This document shows positions 24,801 through 32,500 of a DNA stretch of 41,270 bases, in pieces. The position numbers and the translations under genes are program-made. Position 1 is the first letter of the stretch, and every line of letters starts with the position of its first letter. This DNA is from an uncultured Candidatus Melainabacteria bacterium (GTDB lineage: Bacteria > Cyanobacteriota > Vampirovibrionia > Gastranaerophilales > Gastranaerophilaceae): the NCBI GenBank assembly GCA_934700385.1, contig CAKUXO010000014.1:1-41270 (forward strand). Reading direction: 5' to 3'. The notes beneath the pieces are model-generated. The model did no database searches. It worked only from the letters and a program-made list of their open reading frames with translations, and was not told the origin of the DNA.

Positions 24801-25239
24801 CTTCATCAACGCTGATTTTATTCAAATCAATGTATTTAAAAAACAAAGTTAATAAATTAAGGTCTATTTTTGGTTTTGTTAAGGTGATAAAGTTTGTTTT
24901 ATCTGGATTATTTAATTTTAATTTATCTGCTTTTATATAAACATCAAACTTATAGCCCGATTTAATCTTTAAATTTTCAAAATCAAGAGAAAATTTTGTT
25001 TCATTTAAAACATAATCATTAATAAAATTTTCAATTGTTGTTTCTTTAAGATATTTTGGAATTAAAAACACAAAACCTAAATATATTGCAATTAAAATAA
25101 AACCAAAAAATAAAACAATGTTTTTAAAACATTTTAATATATTTAAAAATGCAAAATCAGGAGTTATTAAAAAACTCCCGATATTTTTAATTTTATTTGA
25201 TAATCTTTTTAAAATACTTCGCTTTTTATAATATATCAT
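21856..25239 (-). CDS. Giant AsmA/TamB-like envelope protein, 1127 residues
   Basis: A basic cytoplasmic start, one membrane helix (about residues 42-66), then more than 1000 periplasmic residues of repetitive beta-strand character with the composition of AsmA-like proteins (Asn, Lys, Ile, Phe, Leu). The last 250 residues carry the AsmA-like C-terminal domain: L-E-Q-L-L-Q-A-G-N-I-L, G-Y-F-K-T-I-E-G-T-I-K-I-K-N, Y-I-E-G-R-F-N-L, then V-L-I-D-G-L-I-T and a terminal Y-F-K-W. It should bridge inner and outer membrane as a lipid groove. It is the last gene of the TonB/ExbB/ExbD/ExbD unit, nine bases after the second exbD. That is an unusual partner for an AsmA protein and suggests an energised version of this transport. 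Membership of the AsmA superfamily is fairly sure; the cargo is unknown. Confidence 0.87.
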   Translation of the reverse strand: MIYYKKRSILKRLSNKIKNIGSFLITPDFAFLNILKCFKNIVLFFGFILIAIYLGFVFLIPKYLKETTIENFINDYVLNETKFSLDFENLKIKSGYKFDVYIKADKLKLNNPDKTNFITLTKPKIDLNLLTLFFKYIDLNKISVDEAIIQTKFTKNKTYFCVDNGFLNLFENKNKTDFKLRSLNVLINKSQIKLYDENINKNFYVFTSKIKFSKKPKDLNNFNSYKILTNGYIKSSQKNLDFNLKLDFKTKENALSKFKDTIKKYNQNPFIYADKFNFYAKSNIDLKIIPQNDKLNLNGEAALLDYTFNYEGIKLPKNNVTLIFKGQKITADCDFYLIKNQFIKLKALVDISKNKSIALSVKSNEINLEDFNFVLNTFSKIFNFKNIAQDTTLKGKAHADLTLKSDFKNITSQGFLKIEDAVLSNKKLNIIISSINSDVNFMNNKINILNSSFIFNNSKFFLNGTIDKALNLKLNSDPINLDKLVILLQKTPILNINLNFLNNKDFEIKNGLLKVDTKITGELKKPIINSTSYIKDLKIHLIPLKADIFVEKINPLINPNNPTLDNIKLELNKTILKNKDINFINQKMILNISDFKTVKIEKTKGNLNGFEIFFDGLIENLSSKNQKIMINFETILNKNNKYLIIKNYNSLKLFSKIIFENDKLLIKNLDILTFDKPILKLEGEILNILNNKPEFNNLKINILENLSILSPYFDNISFDVEGNIIVKGTINTPVADGNLKIRNLVYKKFNLKVKDLILNLKKSCAYINIVNGKIFGFDFDLVSEIKILSNKIVVNYAEFSSNYIDFNTIEQYFNQTKTNNLPIEILKIKGYINSLEVSEFLLNSVSFEGNLLNNVLDLTKFRADIFNGKAQGSATINLKTMKTKLDVVLKEINVRLLSSKLKDISIAASGKLSAFVSGTCQGFEFDDVLRTFEGYVKFNINDGELSQFAKLEQLLQAGNILSQSFLKLTLNSTISAITRTNTGYFKTIEGTIKIKNSNATIQYVKSIGENMSLYIEGRFNLISKVAKLKVLGRIPSSIVNVMGNVGKFSTQNLVDKMSSEASELIKSLSASPIEKMLSIRIDKNDLSKIPELYNPQVGQTTREFIVLIDGLITSRSSIRYFKWNSRE

Positions 25240-25248
25240 TTAATTTTA

Positions 25249-25632
25249 CTAAATTTCAACGATTGATATGCTTTCAACTCCGGCACTTCTGGCGTTATCC
25301 ATTAATCGAACAACTGTTTCATGATTAGAATTTCCATCTGCTTTTATTAATAAGCCATCAGGGTTTGTTTTAGAAAGTTCTTTTATTGTTGAAAGCAAGC
25401 TATTTTCTTCAACTTCTGTATCATTTAAAATATAACGATTATCAGGTGTTACTTCAGCAGTAATGATTTTTGTTTCTTTATTAACAGTATTTTCTTCAAC
25501 AAATTCAGGAACCGCAAGGGATAAACCTTGTTGGTCTAAAATTGGCGCTATAACCATCATAATGATTAAAAGTACAAGAAAAATATCCGTTAGAGGTGTG
25601 ATATTAATTTCATTAAAAGTTTGTCTTTTCAT
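25249..25632 (-). CDS. exbD: ExbD/TolR-family protein (second copy)
   Basis: 127 residues. Short cytoplasmic start, then the F-N-E-I-N-I-T-P-L-T-D-I-F-L-V-L-L-I-I-M-M-V helix with the essential Asp that takes part in proton flow through ExbB. The periplasmic domain ends V-R-L-M-D-N-A-R-S-A-G-V-E-S-I, typical of ExbD and TolR. The ATG overlaps the stop of the upstream exbD by one base (TAATG), so translation is coupled. The first helix is almost identical at DNA level to that of the neighbouring copy, while the periplasmic parts differ, suggesting two-subunit specialisation or a heterodimer in one motor. Confidence 0.95.
   Translation of the reverse strand: MKRQTFNEINITPLTDIFLVLLIIMMVIAPILDQQGLSLAVPEFVEENTVNKETKIITAEVTPDNRYILNDTEVEENSLLSTIKELSKTNPDGLLIKADGNSNHETVVRLMDNARSAGVESISIVEI
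25542..25627 (-). repeat. 86-bp direct repeat, copy A (exbD N-terminal region)
   Basis: Matches 26012-26097 in 84 of 86 positions by my alignment; the two differences (C/T and A/G) are synonymous. It codes the start and membrane helix of the downstream ExbD. Confidence 0.9.
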
Positions 25633-26132
25633 TAACCTTGAACCTCATTTTCAAAATCATTTTCACTTGGGACATTAACATTTGAATTTTCTTCTAAATC
25701 CCTTTGTTGTTTTTTGCTTAGCGGTTCGCCTGCTACAACAAGTTTTGTATAGCCTGCGTTTTGTGCCGCTTGCATTACTTTCATAATTTCAGAACTTTTT
25801 GTTTCTTTATCAGCTTTCACGACAACTTCTTTTGTTTGTGTATTTGAAATTAAATCAGATAAATATGTTTCAAGATTATCAGGGTTAACGCTTGTTTCAC
25901 CTACATAAAAAGCACCGTCTTTTGTAATTGAAACAACCGCTTCTTTTTGTTCAACAGAAAGCCCTGAGTTTATTTCAGGCATTTTTATATCACCATTAAC
26001 AGATTGAAAACTTGGCGCTATAACCATCATAATGATTAAAAGTACAAGAAAAATATCTGTTAGAGGTGTGATATTAATTTCGTTAAAAGTTTGTCTTGTG
26101 CCATCTTCTTGTTTTTGTGAAGAAAAGTTCAT
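25632..26132 (-). CDS. exbD: ExbD/TolR-family protein (first copy)
   Basis: 166 residues. After about 13 residues the same F-N-E-I-N-I-T-P-L-T-D-I-F helix as in the other copy, with the conserved Asp. Then a periplasmic ExbD domain with V-V-V-K-A-D-K-E-T and V-M-Q-A-A-Q-N-A-G-Y-T-K-L-V, and an extra acidic, Asn-rich tail of about 30 residues. Nineteen bases after exbB. A tail of this kind is absent from the second copy and might contact the TonB-like protein or peptidoglycan; that is speculation. Confidence 0.95.
   Translation of the reverse strand: MNFSSQKQEDGTRQTFNEINITPLTDIFLVLLIIMMVIAPSFQSVNGDIKMPEINSGLSVEQKEAVVSITKDGAFYVGETSVNPDNLETYLSDLISNTQTKEVVVKADKETKSSEIMKVMQAAQNAGYTKLVVAGEPLSKKQQRDLEENSNVNVPSENDFENEVQG
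26012..26097 (-). repeat. 86-bp direct repeat, copy B (exbD N-terminal region)
   Basis: Partner of 25542-25627. Outside these 86 bases the two exbD genes are clearly diverged, so the identity looks like gene conversion or strong constraint rather than a fresh whole-gene duplication. Confidence 0.9.
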
Positions 26133-26151
26133 CTTAAATCCTTTTTATCAA

Positions 26152-26799
26152 TTATAGAGCAATTGAGTTATTTTTATCCACTGCAACTTCTTCATCTGAA
26201 TCAATAAAACTTAAGAATACAAGTTTAATTAATTTAAAATCAGATTCAAAACGTGCAACAACGGTTTGAAAATAGTTGAATAATACAACCGCAACAATCG
26301 CAACACCTAAACCAAGAGCAGTTGCAATAAGAGCAGATGCAATACCTGAAGCAACTTCTGCAGATTGATTACCTTTTGTTGCTAAGTCTTGGAAAGTATA
26401 AAGAATTCTTACAACTGTGCCAAACAACCCTAAAAATGGTGCAACCCCGCCGATTGTACCTAAAATTGTTAAGTGACGTTCAAGTTTTCTTGTTGCTAAA
26501 GATGAAGAAATATCATAAGCTCTTGAAAAACCGGCTTTTTGTTCTGTATAAATTCTAAGACCTTCATCAACCATTTCTGAAATTATGCCGCCTAATTGAA
26601 CAGAAGCTCTTTGAGCAGCGCCGATGTTATTTTTAACAAGTGCTTTTTGAAGCCCTGGGATGAATTCAGAGATATTTCTTTCATTTTTTTTGTAGTAAAC
26701 AATTCTGTTAATTGCAACATATACAACTAAAATTGAACAAATAAAGATTGGGGTTAAAACCGCCCAGTCTTGCACGATTGCTTTTAAAATCAAATCCAT
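26152..26799 (-). CDS. exbB: ExbB/TolQ/MotA-family proton channel subunit
   Basis: 215 residues with three membrane helices (about 12-34, 108-135, 146-175) and a cytoplasmic loop between the first two. The conserved core is L-G-T-I-G-G-V-A-P-F-L-G-L-F-G-T-V, followed by I-A-S-A-L-I-A-T-A-L-G-L-G-V-A-I, the pore-lining helices of ExbB and TolQ. It forms the pentameric stator channel around an ExbD dimer and drives the TonB-like protein encoded just upstream. Being in one operon with TonB and both ExbD copies, it forms a complete energising module. ExbB and TolQ cannot be distinguished from sequence alone; no tolB or pal is nearby, so ExbB is preferred. Confidence 0.95.
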   Translation of the reverse strand: MDLILKAIVQDWAVLTPIFICSILVVYVAINRIVYYKKNERNISEFIPGLQKALVKNNIGAAQRASVQLGGIISEMVDEGLRIYTEQKAGFSRAYDISSSLATRKLERHLTILGTIGGVAPFLGLFGTVVRILYTFQDLATKGNQSAEVASGIASALIATALGLGVAIVAVVLFNYFQTVVARFESDFKLIKLVFLSFIDSDEEVAVDKNNSIAL

Positions 26800-26824
26800 T
26801 TTTATTTATCCTCTTTTCTATTAT

Positions 26825-28066
26825 TTATCTTAATACACTGTTTAAAACGTTGTAATCAAATGTAAATTCGATTGGTACAGATTGACCTTTAAACTCTGGT
26901 GGCAGTGGTCTAAATGGCGCAGTTAATTCAATTGCACTCATCGCTGCTCTATCTGCTAAAGGTACTCCTGAAGATTTTGTTACTCTATGAGATAATAAAC
27001 GACCGTCACGAGCAATTGTGAATGTGATTACAACACGTTTTGAACTATCTCCTTTTGGTGGAGTCCAGTTTCTTTTAATTCTTTGTTCTAAATCACGCAT
27101 GTATGGTCCCCAATTTGGTTGCTTAATTGCGTCAATCCCAGGGGCGCCATTAGGATTTCCGGGGCTTGGATTACCAATTGAACCGGAACCGCCTGAGCCA
27201 CCTGAACCTCTTGAAGCATATCTATTTCCGCTTGAGGCTGATGAGCTGCCTGAACCAGAGCCACTTCCACCAGATGTAGAGAACTTAGGTGCAGGTGCAG
27301 AGCCCGTTCCACCAGCTACACCGCTACGACTACCTGAACCAGTTGTACCTTGAGGTCTATAAGTTGAACCTACGGGCGCTTTTGATTGTGGCACGGGAAC
27401 CGTGAATGGGCTTTTTGGCGCAGTAGCAATTTTTGGCGCTTGAGGTTTAGCTGCACCGGTTGGTTTTGGTGTTGTATTAGTAGGTTTTAAAGCGCTTGGC
27501 GCTTGAGGTTTAGCAACTGTTGGTTTTGTTGGCACAGGTGCTTTAGCAACTTGAGGTTGTTTTGGGGTTGGTTGTTTTTGAGGTTGTTGTTTAACAAGCT
27601 GTTTTGCTTGATTAAATATATTTTGTTTTTGTTGAGGTTTTTGAACCTTGTTTGGTTGCGCTTTTGGTTGACTTGCAACCTTTTTGGTTGGTTTAGATGA
27701 TGGCGTAGATGGTTGAGAAACAGGAAGTTTCTTATTGTGTTTTCCGCCTGCTTGAGAATTTCTATCTGATCTTATTTTTGTTTTCTTGTTAATCGGAGGT
27801 TTTTCTTCTGATTGAACAAGTTTAAATTCAATATCACGAACAGGCATATCAGGCTTTGGAAAATGAGGCATAACAAGCCCATAAATCGCAGCCAAAAAGA
27901 TAAATAAAATCGTACCTAAAAAGTGAAACGCTATTGACATTGATATGCCGCTTAATGGGCTAATATCATCTTTAGTATCAAAAAAGTTAGGTAACTTTCT
28001 TTTTGTTAATATTGTATCTTCTATTAAAGAATCCTGTATTTCAAATCTATTTCTTATCTGTGCCAT
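26825..28066 (-). CDS. TonB/TolA-like energy transducer
   Basis: 413 residues. A cytoplasmic start of about 40 residues and a single membrane helix (42-66, beginning S-M-S-I-A-F-H, the Ser and His positions typical of TonB). The Pro/Lys/Gln-rich periplasmic spacer (about 100-225) is followed by a Gly/Ser-rich stretch (240-300). The C-terminal TonB domain (about 318-413) has the hallmark Y-M-R-D-L-E-Q-R-I-K-R-N-W-T-P-P and I-A-R-D-G-R-L-L-S-H-R-V-T-K-S-S-G, then A-A-M-S-A-I-E-L-T-A-P-F-R-P-L-P. It transmits proton-motive force from ExbB-ExbD to an outer-membrane partner. No TonB-dependent receptor is in the window. Followed 25 bases later by exbB. Confidence 0.93.
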   Translation of the reverse strand: MAQIRNRFEIQDSLIEDTILTKRKLPNFFDTKDDISPLSGISMSIAFHFLGTILFIFLAAIYGLVMPHFPKPDMPVRDIEFKLVQSEEKPPINKKTKIRSDRNSQAGGKHNKKLPVSQPSTPSSKPTKKVASQPKAQPNKVQKPQQKQNIFNQAKQLVKQQPQKQPTPKQPQVAKAPVPTKPTVAKPQAPSALKPTNTTPKPTGAAKPQAPKIATAPKSPFTVPVPQSKAPVGSTYRPQGTTGSGSRSGVAGGTGSAPAPKFSTSGGSGSGSGSSSASSGNRYASRGSGGSGGSGSIGNPSPGNPNGAPGIDAIKQPNWGPYMRDLEQRIKRNWTPPKGDSSKRVVITFTIARDGRLLSHRVTKSSGVPLADRAAMSAIELTAPFRPLPPEFKGQSVPIEFTFDYNVLNSVLR

Positions 28067-28139
28067 ATTTTTTTCTTTACTTCTTTTGAATTAAATTAAC
28101 ATTTATTTTCTATTTTTTAATTACCTTATAGGATAAGTT

Positions 28140-28844
28140 TTATTTTGCCCCCAGTGTAATCGGTTGGTTGAAAAATAAATTTATGCTGCTGTTAACAGGA
28201 AGAACAATGTCATCTCCCTCTTGAACAACTGTTTTTATAAGCCCACTTGTAGCACCTATTGCTAAGCCATAAATTGCACCTTCGCCAACGGTTTTATTTT
28301 TTGAAATAGCACCCCCGACGCTACCTATAGCAGCCCCAGCGCCTAAACCAATACCAACATTTTTAACATATTCTTTCATAGAATCTTTTGCGCTTGATGC
28401 TTTTAAAACGCCTGACATATCGGTTGTTGCAATAACAGCGTTAATTGGGATTATATTATTATAAGGTGTTCTAATTGTTGTGAATTTAATAAGCATTTTT
28501 GCACTTCTTGCACCCATGCCTGCTCTTTTTAATTCAACAATATTACCAATTATAACACTTCCTTCTGGTGCTATTAAAGAGCCATTATATTTAAAATCTT
28601 CTACTAAAAGAGCGTTAACCTCTTGACCAACAATAGCACTTCTTGAATTAATTTCTTGAGATAAAACAGCACTACAAGTAATTCCAGCCGGAACATAAAG
28701 AGCATAACCATAAAGGTTTTCATTTTTTGAAGCAGTTTTTTTAGATCCTGAAGCTTTAGTTGCGGCGCTAACTTTAGAATTTTGTGGCGCAACAAGGAAA
28801 AAACAAAAACATATAAATATAAATATTGTTAATATTTTTTTCAT
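28140..28844 (-). CDS. Exported protein with TrbI/VirB10-like fold and glycine zipper
   Basis: 234 residues with a signal peptide (1 to about 27, ending V-S-A-A). The segment around residues 85-140 (A-P-E-G-S-V-I-I-G-N-I-V-E-L, then L-I-K-F-T-T-I-R-T-P and I-I-P-I-N-A-V-I) has the layout of the beta-barrel domain of TrbI/VirB10 proteins. Next comes a Gly-rich stretch (G-I-G-L-G-A-G-A-A-I-G-S-V-G-G-A-I and G-L-A-I-G-A-T-S-G), a glycine-zipper pattern that often inserts in the outer membrane. The end is V-N-S-S-I-N-L-F-F-N-Q-P, a closing strand also seen in TrbI-like domains. No conjugation genes are nearby, so an envelope component of the adjacent TonB/ExbBD unit is more likely than secretion. 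A good ribosome site (GGAGAGG) is present. Confidence 0.7.
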   Translation of the reverse strand: MKKILTIFIFICFCFFLVAPQNSKVSAATKASGSKKTASKNENLYGYALYVPAGITCSAVLSQEINSRSAIVGQEVNALLVEDFKYNGSLIAPEGSVIIGNIVELKRAGMGARSAKMLIKFTTIRTPYNNIIPINAVIATTDMSGVLKASSAKDSMKEYVKNVGIGLGAGAAIGSVGGAISKNKTVGEGAIYGLAIGATSGLIKTVVQEGDDIVLPVNSSINLFFNQPITLGAK

Positions 28845-28926
28845 ATTTCTATTTAACTACCTCTCCAAATTAGTTTAAACTTATGGATATTTTACCACGA
28901 GAATTTTTTTTAGCGCAAATTGTTTA

Positions 28927-29481
28927 TTAAATGTAATAATTTTCTAAAAATTGAACAAAAACACTGCTTCTTTGATCAATTTCAACATGGCTTCCAAATT
29001 CATATTCCCCACTTGGAACATATTGATATGTTCCACCCCAAATTGCACCATATACTTTTCTTGGGTGAAAAGTTTTGTTATATGAAGCAGGATTAGTTAA
29101 ATTCCCCCCTAAAACTTCACTTCCGCTAAAAAGTAAATTGGCATTTATATCATATTCTTCGCCATCTTTTTTAATTAATTTATCGATATTTATTTTTAAT
29201 GCCGCATTTACCCCTTGAACAGGCATTTTAAGCATGCTGACATATCCTTCAAAAATATCCCCTTTTTCAATCGCCTTTTGTTCCAATACCCAAACATCAC
29301 TCGGAGAGATAAAATATACCCTAGAGCCTTCTTCTAAAGCGCTTGTTGAATAAACTTGCTTAGGATAAACCTTAACCAGTGAACCTTTTTGCAAGCAAGG
29401 ACTAAAAGCAAGCGTTGATTGAATTGTTAAGAAAATTGTTAAGATAAATATAATTAATGTTAATAAAGTTTTTCTAACCAT
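28927..29481 (-). CDS. Uncharacterised exported protein at the head of the envelope operon
   Basis: 184 residues from ATG 29481, giving a clean signal peptide (V-R-K start, Leu/Ile core, ending S-T-L-A). A TTG at 29520 in the same frame would extend it by 13 residues. The ATG is supported by a promoter (TTGAAA, 16 bases, TAATAT) ending seven bases before it, a leaderless arrangement. The mature protein is beta-rich: L-Q-K-G-S-L-V-K-V-Y-P, E-G-S-R-V-Y-F-I, G-D-I-F-E-G-Y-V, resembling in rhythm the TrbI-like neighbour, with which it may share a fold. Function unknown; gene order suggests it belongs to the same envelope complex. It is divergent from the 1464-residue AsmA-like gene. Confidence 0.75.
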   Translation of the reverse strand: MVRKTLLTLIIFILTIFLTIQSTLAFSPCLQKGSLVKVYPKQVYSTSALEEGSRVYFISPSDVWVLEQKAIEKGDIFEGYVSMLKMPVQGVNAALKINIDKLIKKDGEEYDINANLLFSGSEVLGGNLTNPASYNKTFHPRKVYGAIWGGTYQYVPSGEYEFGSHVEIDQRSSVFVQFLENYYI

Positions 29482-29488
29482 ATCTTTA

Positions 29489-29516
29489 ATATTAACGTTT
29501 TTTGAAAAATTTTCAA
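29489..29516 (-). promoter_or_regulatory. Promoter at the head of the envelope operon, leaderless geometry
   Basis: Minus strand TTGAAA (29511-29516), 16-base spacer, TAATAT (29489-29494), seven bases to the ATG at 29481. Divergent from a TATAAT at 29568-29573 that ends six bases before the ATG of the gene at 29580. Confidence 0.65.
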
Positions 29517-29579
29517 ACAATAATTATACGATATTTTAATATTTTAGCTTTTTTGAAAAATTAAAACTATAATAAAAAT

Positions 29580-32500
29580 ATGCTTAAAAGTTTATGTAAA
29601 AAAATAACTATGAATAAATCCCTTAAACTTGCGGTTTTAATTCCGTTAGCTTTTTTAATTATTCTTATTTTATCTTTTCTTATTTTAAAAAACTTTTTTG
29701 CTTATTCGATTGTTGAAAATAATTTTTTAAATATGACAGGTTTAAAATTAGAACTTGTTAACCCTAAATCAACTTTTGATTTTAAATTTAATTTTGTTTT
29801 AAAAAGCGATTTTATTAATGTTTATGACAAAAACAAAACTAAAAAATTCATCTGTTTAAAAAACCCAGAAGTTGCTTTTAAACCCTTAGGATTTTTATTT
29901 AAAAAAGTTAACTTTAAAAAATTAAACTTTGAAGAAGTTAAAATCACCCTTAAAAGAGATGATAAAGGTGAAGTTGATTTAATTAATTCTCTTGATGAAG
30001 ATTTTAAAAAGAATTTAAAAAATTTAAACAATGAAAAATTTAACCTTACAAGATTAAATTCTAAAATTAATGACTTTGAATTTGTTTTTGAAGATAACTA
30101 TAAAACAAAAACTTTAACAAAATTTCACCTTAATCAAAATGAAATAGCAATTTCTAAGAAATCTTCCCTTTTTAAAATTCTTCAAAAAGGAACGGTTGAA
30201 GTTAACTATAATTCTAACAAACAAATTTCTGATTACAATTTATTTATTCAATCAAAATATCCTTTTAACAACATAAATTCAAAAGATTTAATAACAGATG
30301 TTTCACTTAAAAACATCAATCTTTTCTTATTTAACGATTTAGCTAAAAAATATATTTCAAATGACATCAGCCAATTTTTAGGTAATATTAATTTAACTCT
30401 TAAAACTTCAAAAGAAAATTCTTCTCAAAATCTTAACCTAGAAATTAAAAACCTAGCCTTAAAGTTAAATGATAACAGATTAATTATTCCTTATAAAAAT
30501 TCTATTACTCTAAATTCATTTTTTAATTTAGATAAATCAATTCTTAATTTAGATAGTTTTGAAATAAAATCAAATAATCTTTATCTTAATATTTTTGGAG
30601 AAATTTCAAAAATATTTTCAAAAAAACCTGAAACAAATTTAAACATCTCAATTAAAAATACTCAATTAAATAATTTCACATATCTACTTCCTGATAACTT
30701 AATTTTCTATCGCCCCCAAGGAATTCCTAATTTAAAAAAGGCTAACTTTTTTGCAACTTTTGACGGGGATTTGAATTTAAAAAGTTTCATGCCTGTTGAT
30801 ATTAATGGCAAAGTTAAAGTTTCAAACATTCATATTCCAAACTATCCAAAGCCTTATATTCAAAATGATGTAAATTTAACTTTTATAAGAGATAAAATGA
30901 ATGTTTTTGCAAGAATTTACACCCCTCAAAATGAATATGTTGTAATTGACGGGGTTTCAAACTTAGATGACTCTTTATATGGCAAGTATTTCGTTAAATC
31001 AACTAAAAAAATAGACTTAGATTTTGCTCAAAAATACCTTGTTCCTGTTCAACAAATAATAGGTTTTAACATCGGTCCCGTTCCTATTATGAAAATTAAT
31101 GGCTATGGAAATATTGATATTAAAACAAAAGGGACTCTAAAAGATGCGCAAATTTTTGGAAATTTTGAAGCATATAGCGCAAATGCAACCCTTAATGGCT
31201 TAGCTACAAAATTAACAAACGGGGATTGCAAACTTGTTTTTGATAATAGAGATTTAATTTTTAAAGAAGTTAAAGGAAAAACAAATGGCGCAGATTTTCT
31301 TTTAACAGGAAAAGGAAACACAAAAGGTGAGGTTGAACTAAATGCAAAAATTTCAAATGCAAGAACTTCTCAACTTTTAGATATCTTTAAAAATAGCACT
31401 GTTTCAAAGCCTTATAGCTTCTTAGTTAAAGATATAGCGGCAGTTTCAGGTATTTCTTCAATTGATATTAATTTAAAAGGAACAATAGCAGATTATGAAA
31501 CGCCTGAACTTTTAAATGCACTGGCTTTAAGTGGCAGGGCTGAATTTAAAAACAATAAAATAATATTAAATAATAAACTTGAAACAAAAAATCTTAATGG
31601 CTTTTTAGAATTTGGCGAAAGTCAAAATGGAATTTTTGAAACAAACATAAATAATTCTAAATTTAATGTTCAATTTAGCTCAAAAGATAACCTAAATAAA
31701 ATAATTAACGGTGAAGACATTGATTTTAAAAGTGAAATTTTTTCTAATAAAATAGCTTTTTATGATATCTTTAATGAAGCTAAAAAATTAACAATTAACT
31801 CTGTTCAGCTTGAAAAATATTTAAAAGATATTAAACCTTTTAATATTTATTTTAAAACTAAAATTTCTTCAAAAGGAAAGATTAATCTTAATAACATCAA
31901 CTTCCAAAACATTAAAAATTCAGGCTATATAATTGGTCTTAATTCAAGCCAAAATAAAGATATAATCTTTAAATCAGGATTAATTAAAATTAATAATGAT
32001 GTTCTTAACTTTGATAACTTTAAACTTCAAGCCTTTAATGGTTCACTTGAAGCATCAGGCAAGGTTTATGATATTTTTTCTTCAAAACCAAAAGGCGATT
32101 TAGGAATTAATTTAAGAAACATCAATCTTGAAAAATTAAACAGAATAATTCCTAAAATACAATTTGAAAATTCTATTTTAAAATCCGGAAACATTCATTT
32201 TAGTGGAGATGATTTAAAAATAGGTTCATTAAACATAGATTATAATTCAATGCCTATCTTTTTAAATGCAAGGGTTAAAAATCTTTATACAAATAAATTC
32301 ATTCAATCTGACTTTTCAACAATAATTGATGAAAAAACAAGCGATTTAATAATTAATCCATATTTAACTTATCCTTTAAAAATTAAAGGCGAAGTGCCGA
32401 TTAAAGGCTCTTTTAAAGGGACAAATTCTAATTATTCAATTGATTTTCTTGCAAAAGTTCCAAAAAATTCTGATGTTTATTTTCTTGGTTCAAACCTTGG

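Noticed and set aside
27018..27353. 111-residue Pro/Glu/Leu-rich plus-strand frame
   Set aside because: Mirror of the Gly/Ser-rich part of the TonB-like gene; composition bias explains it.
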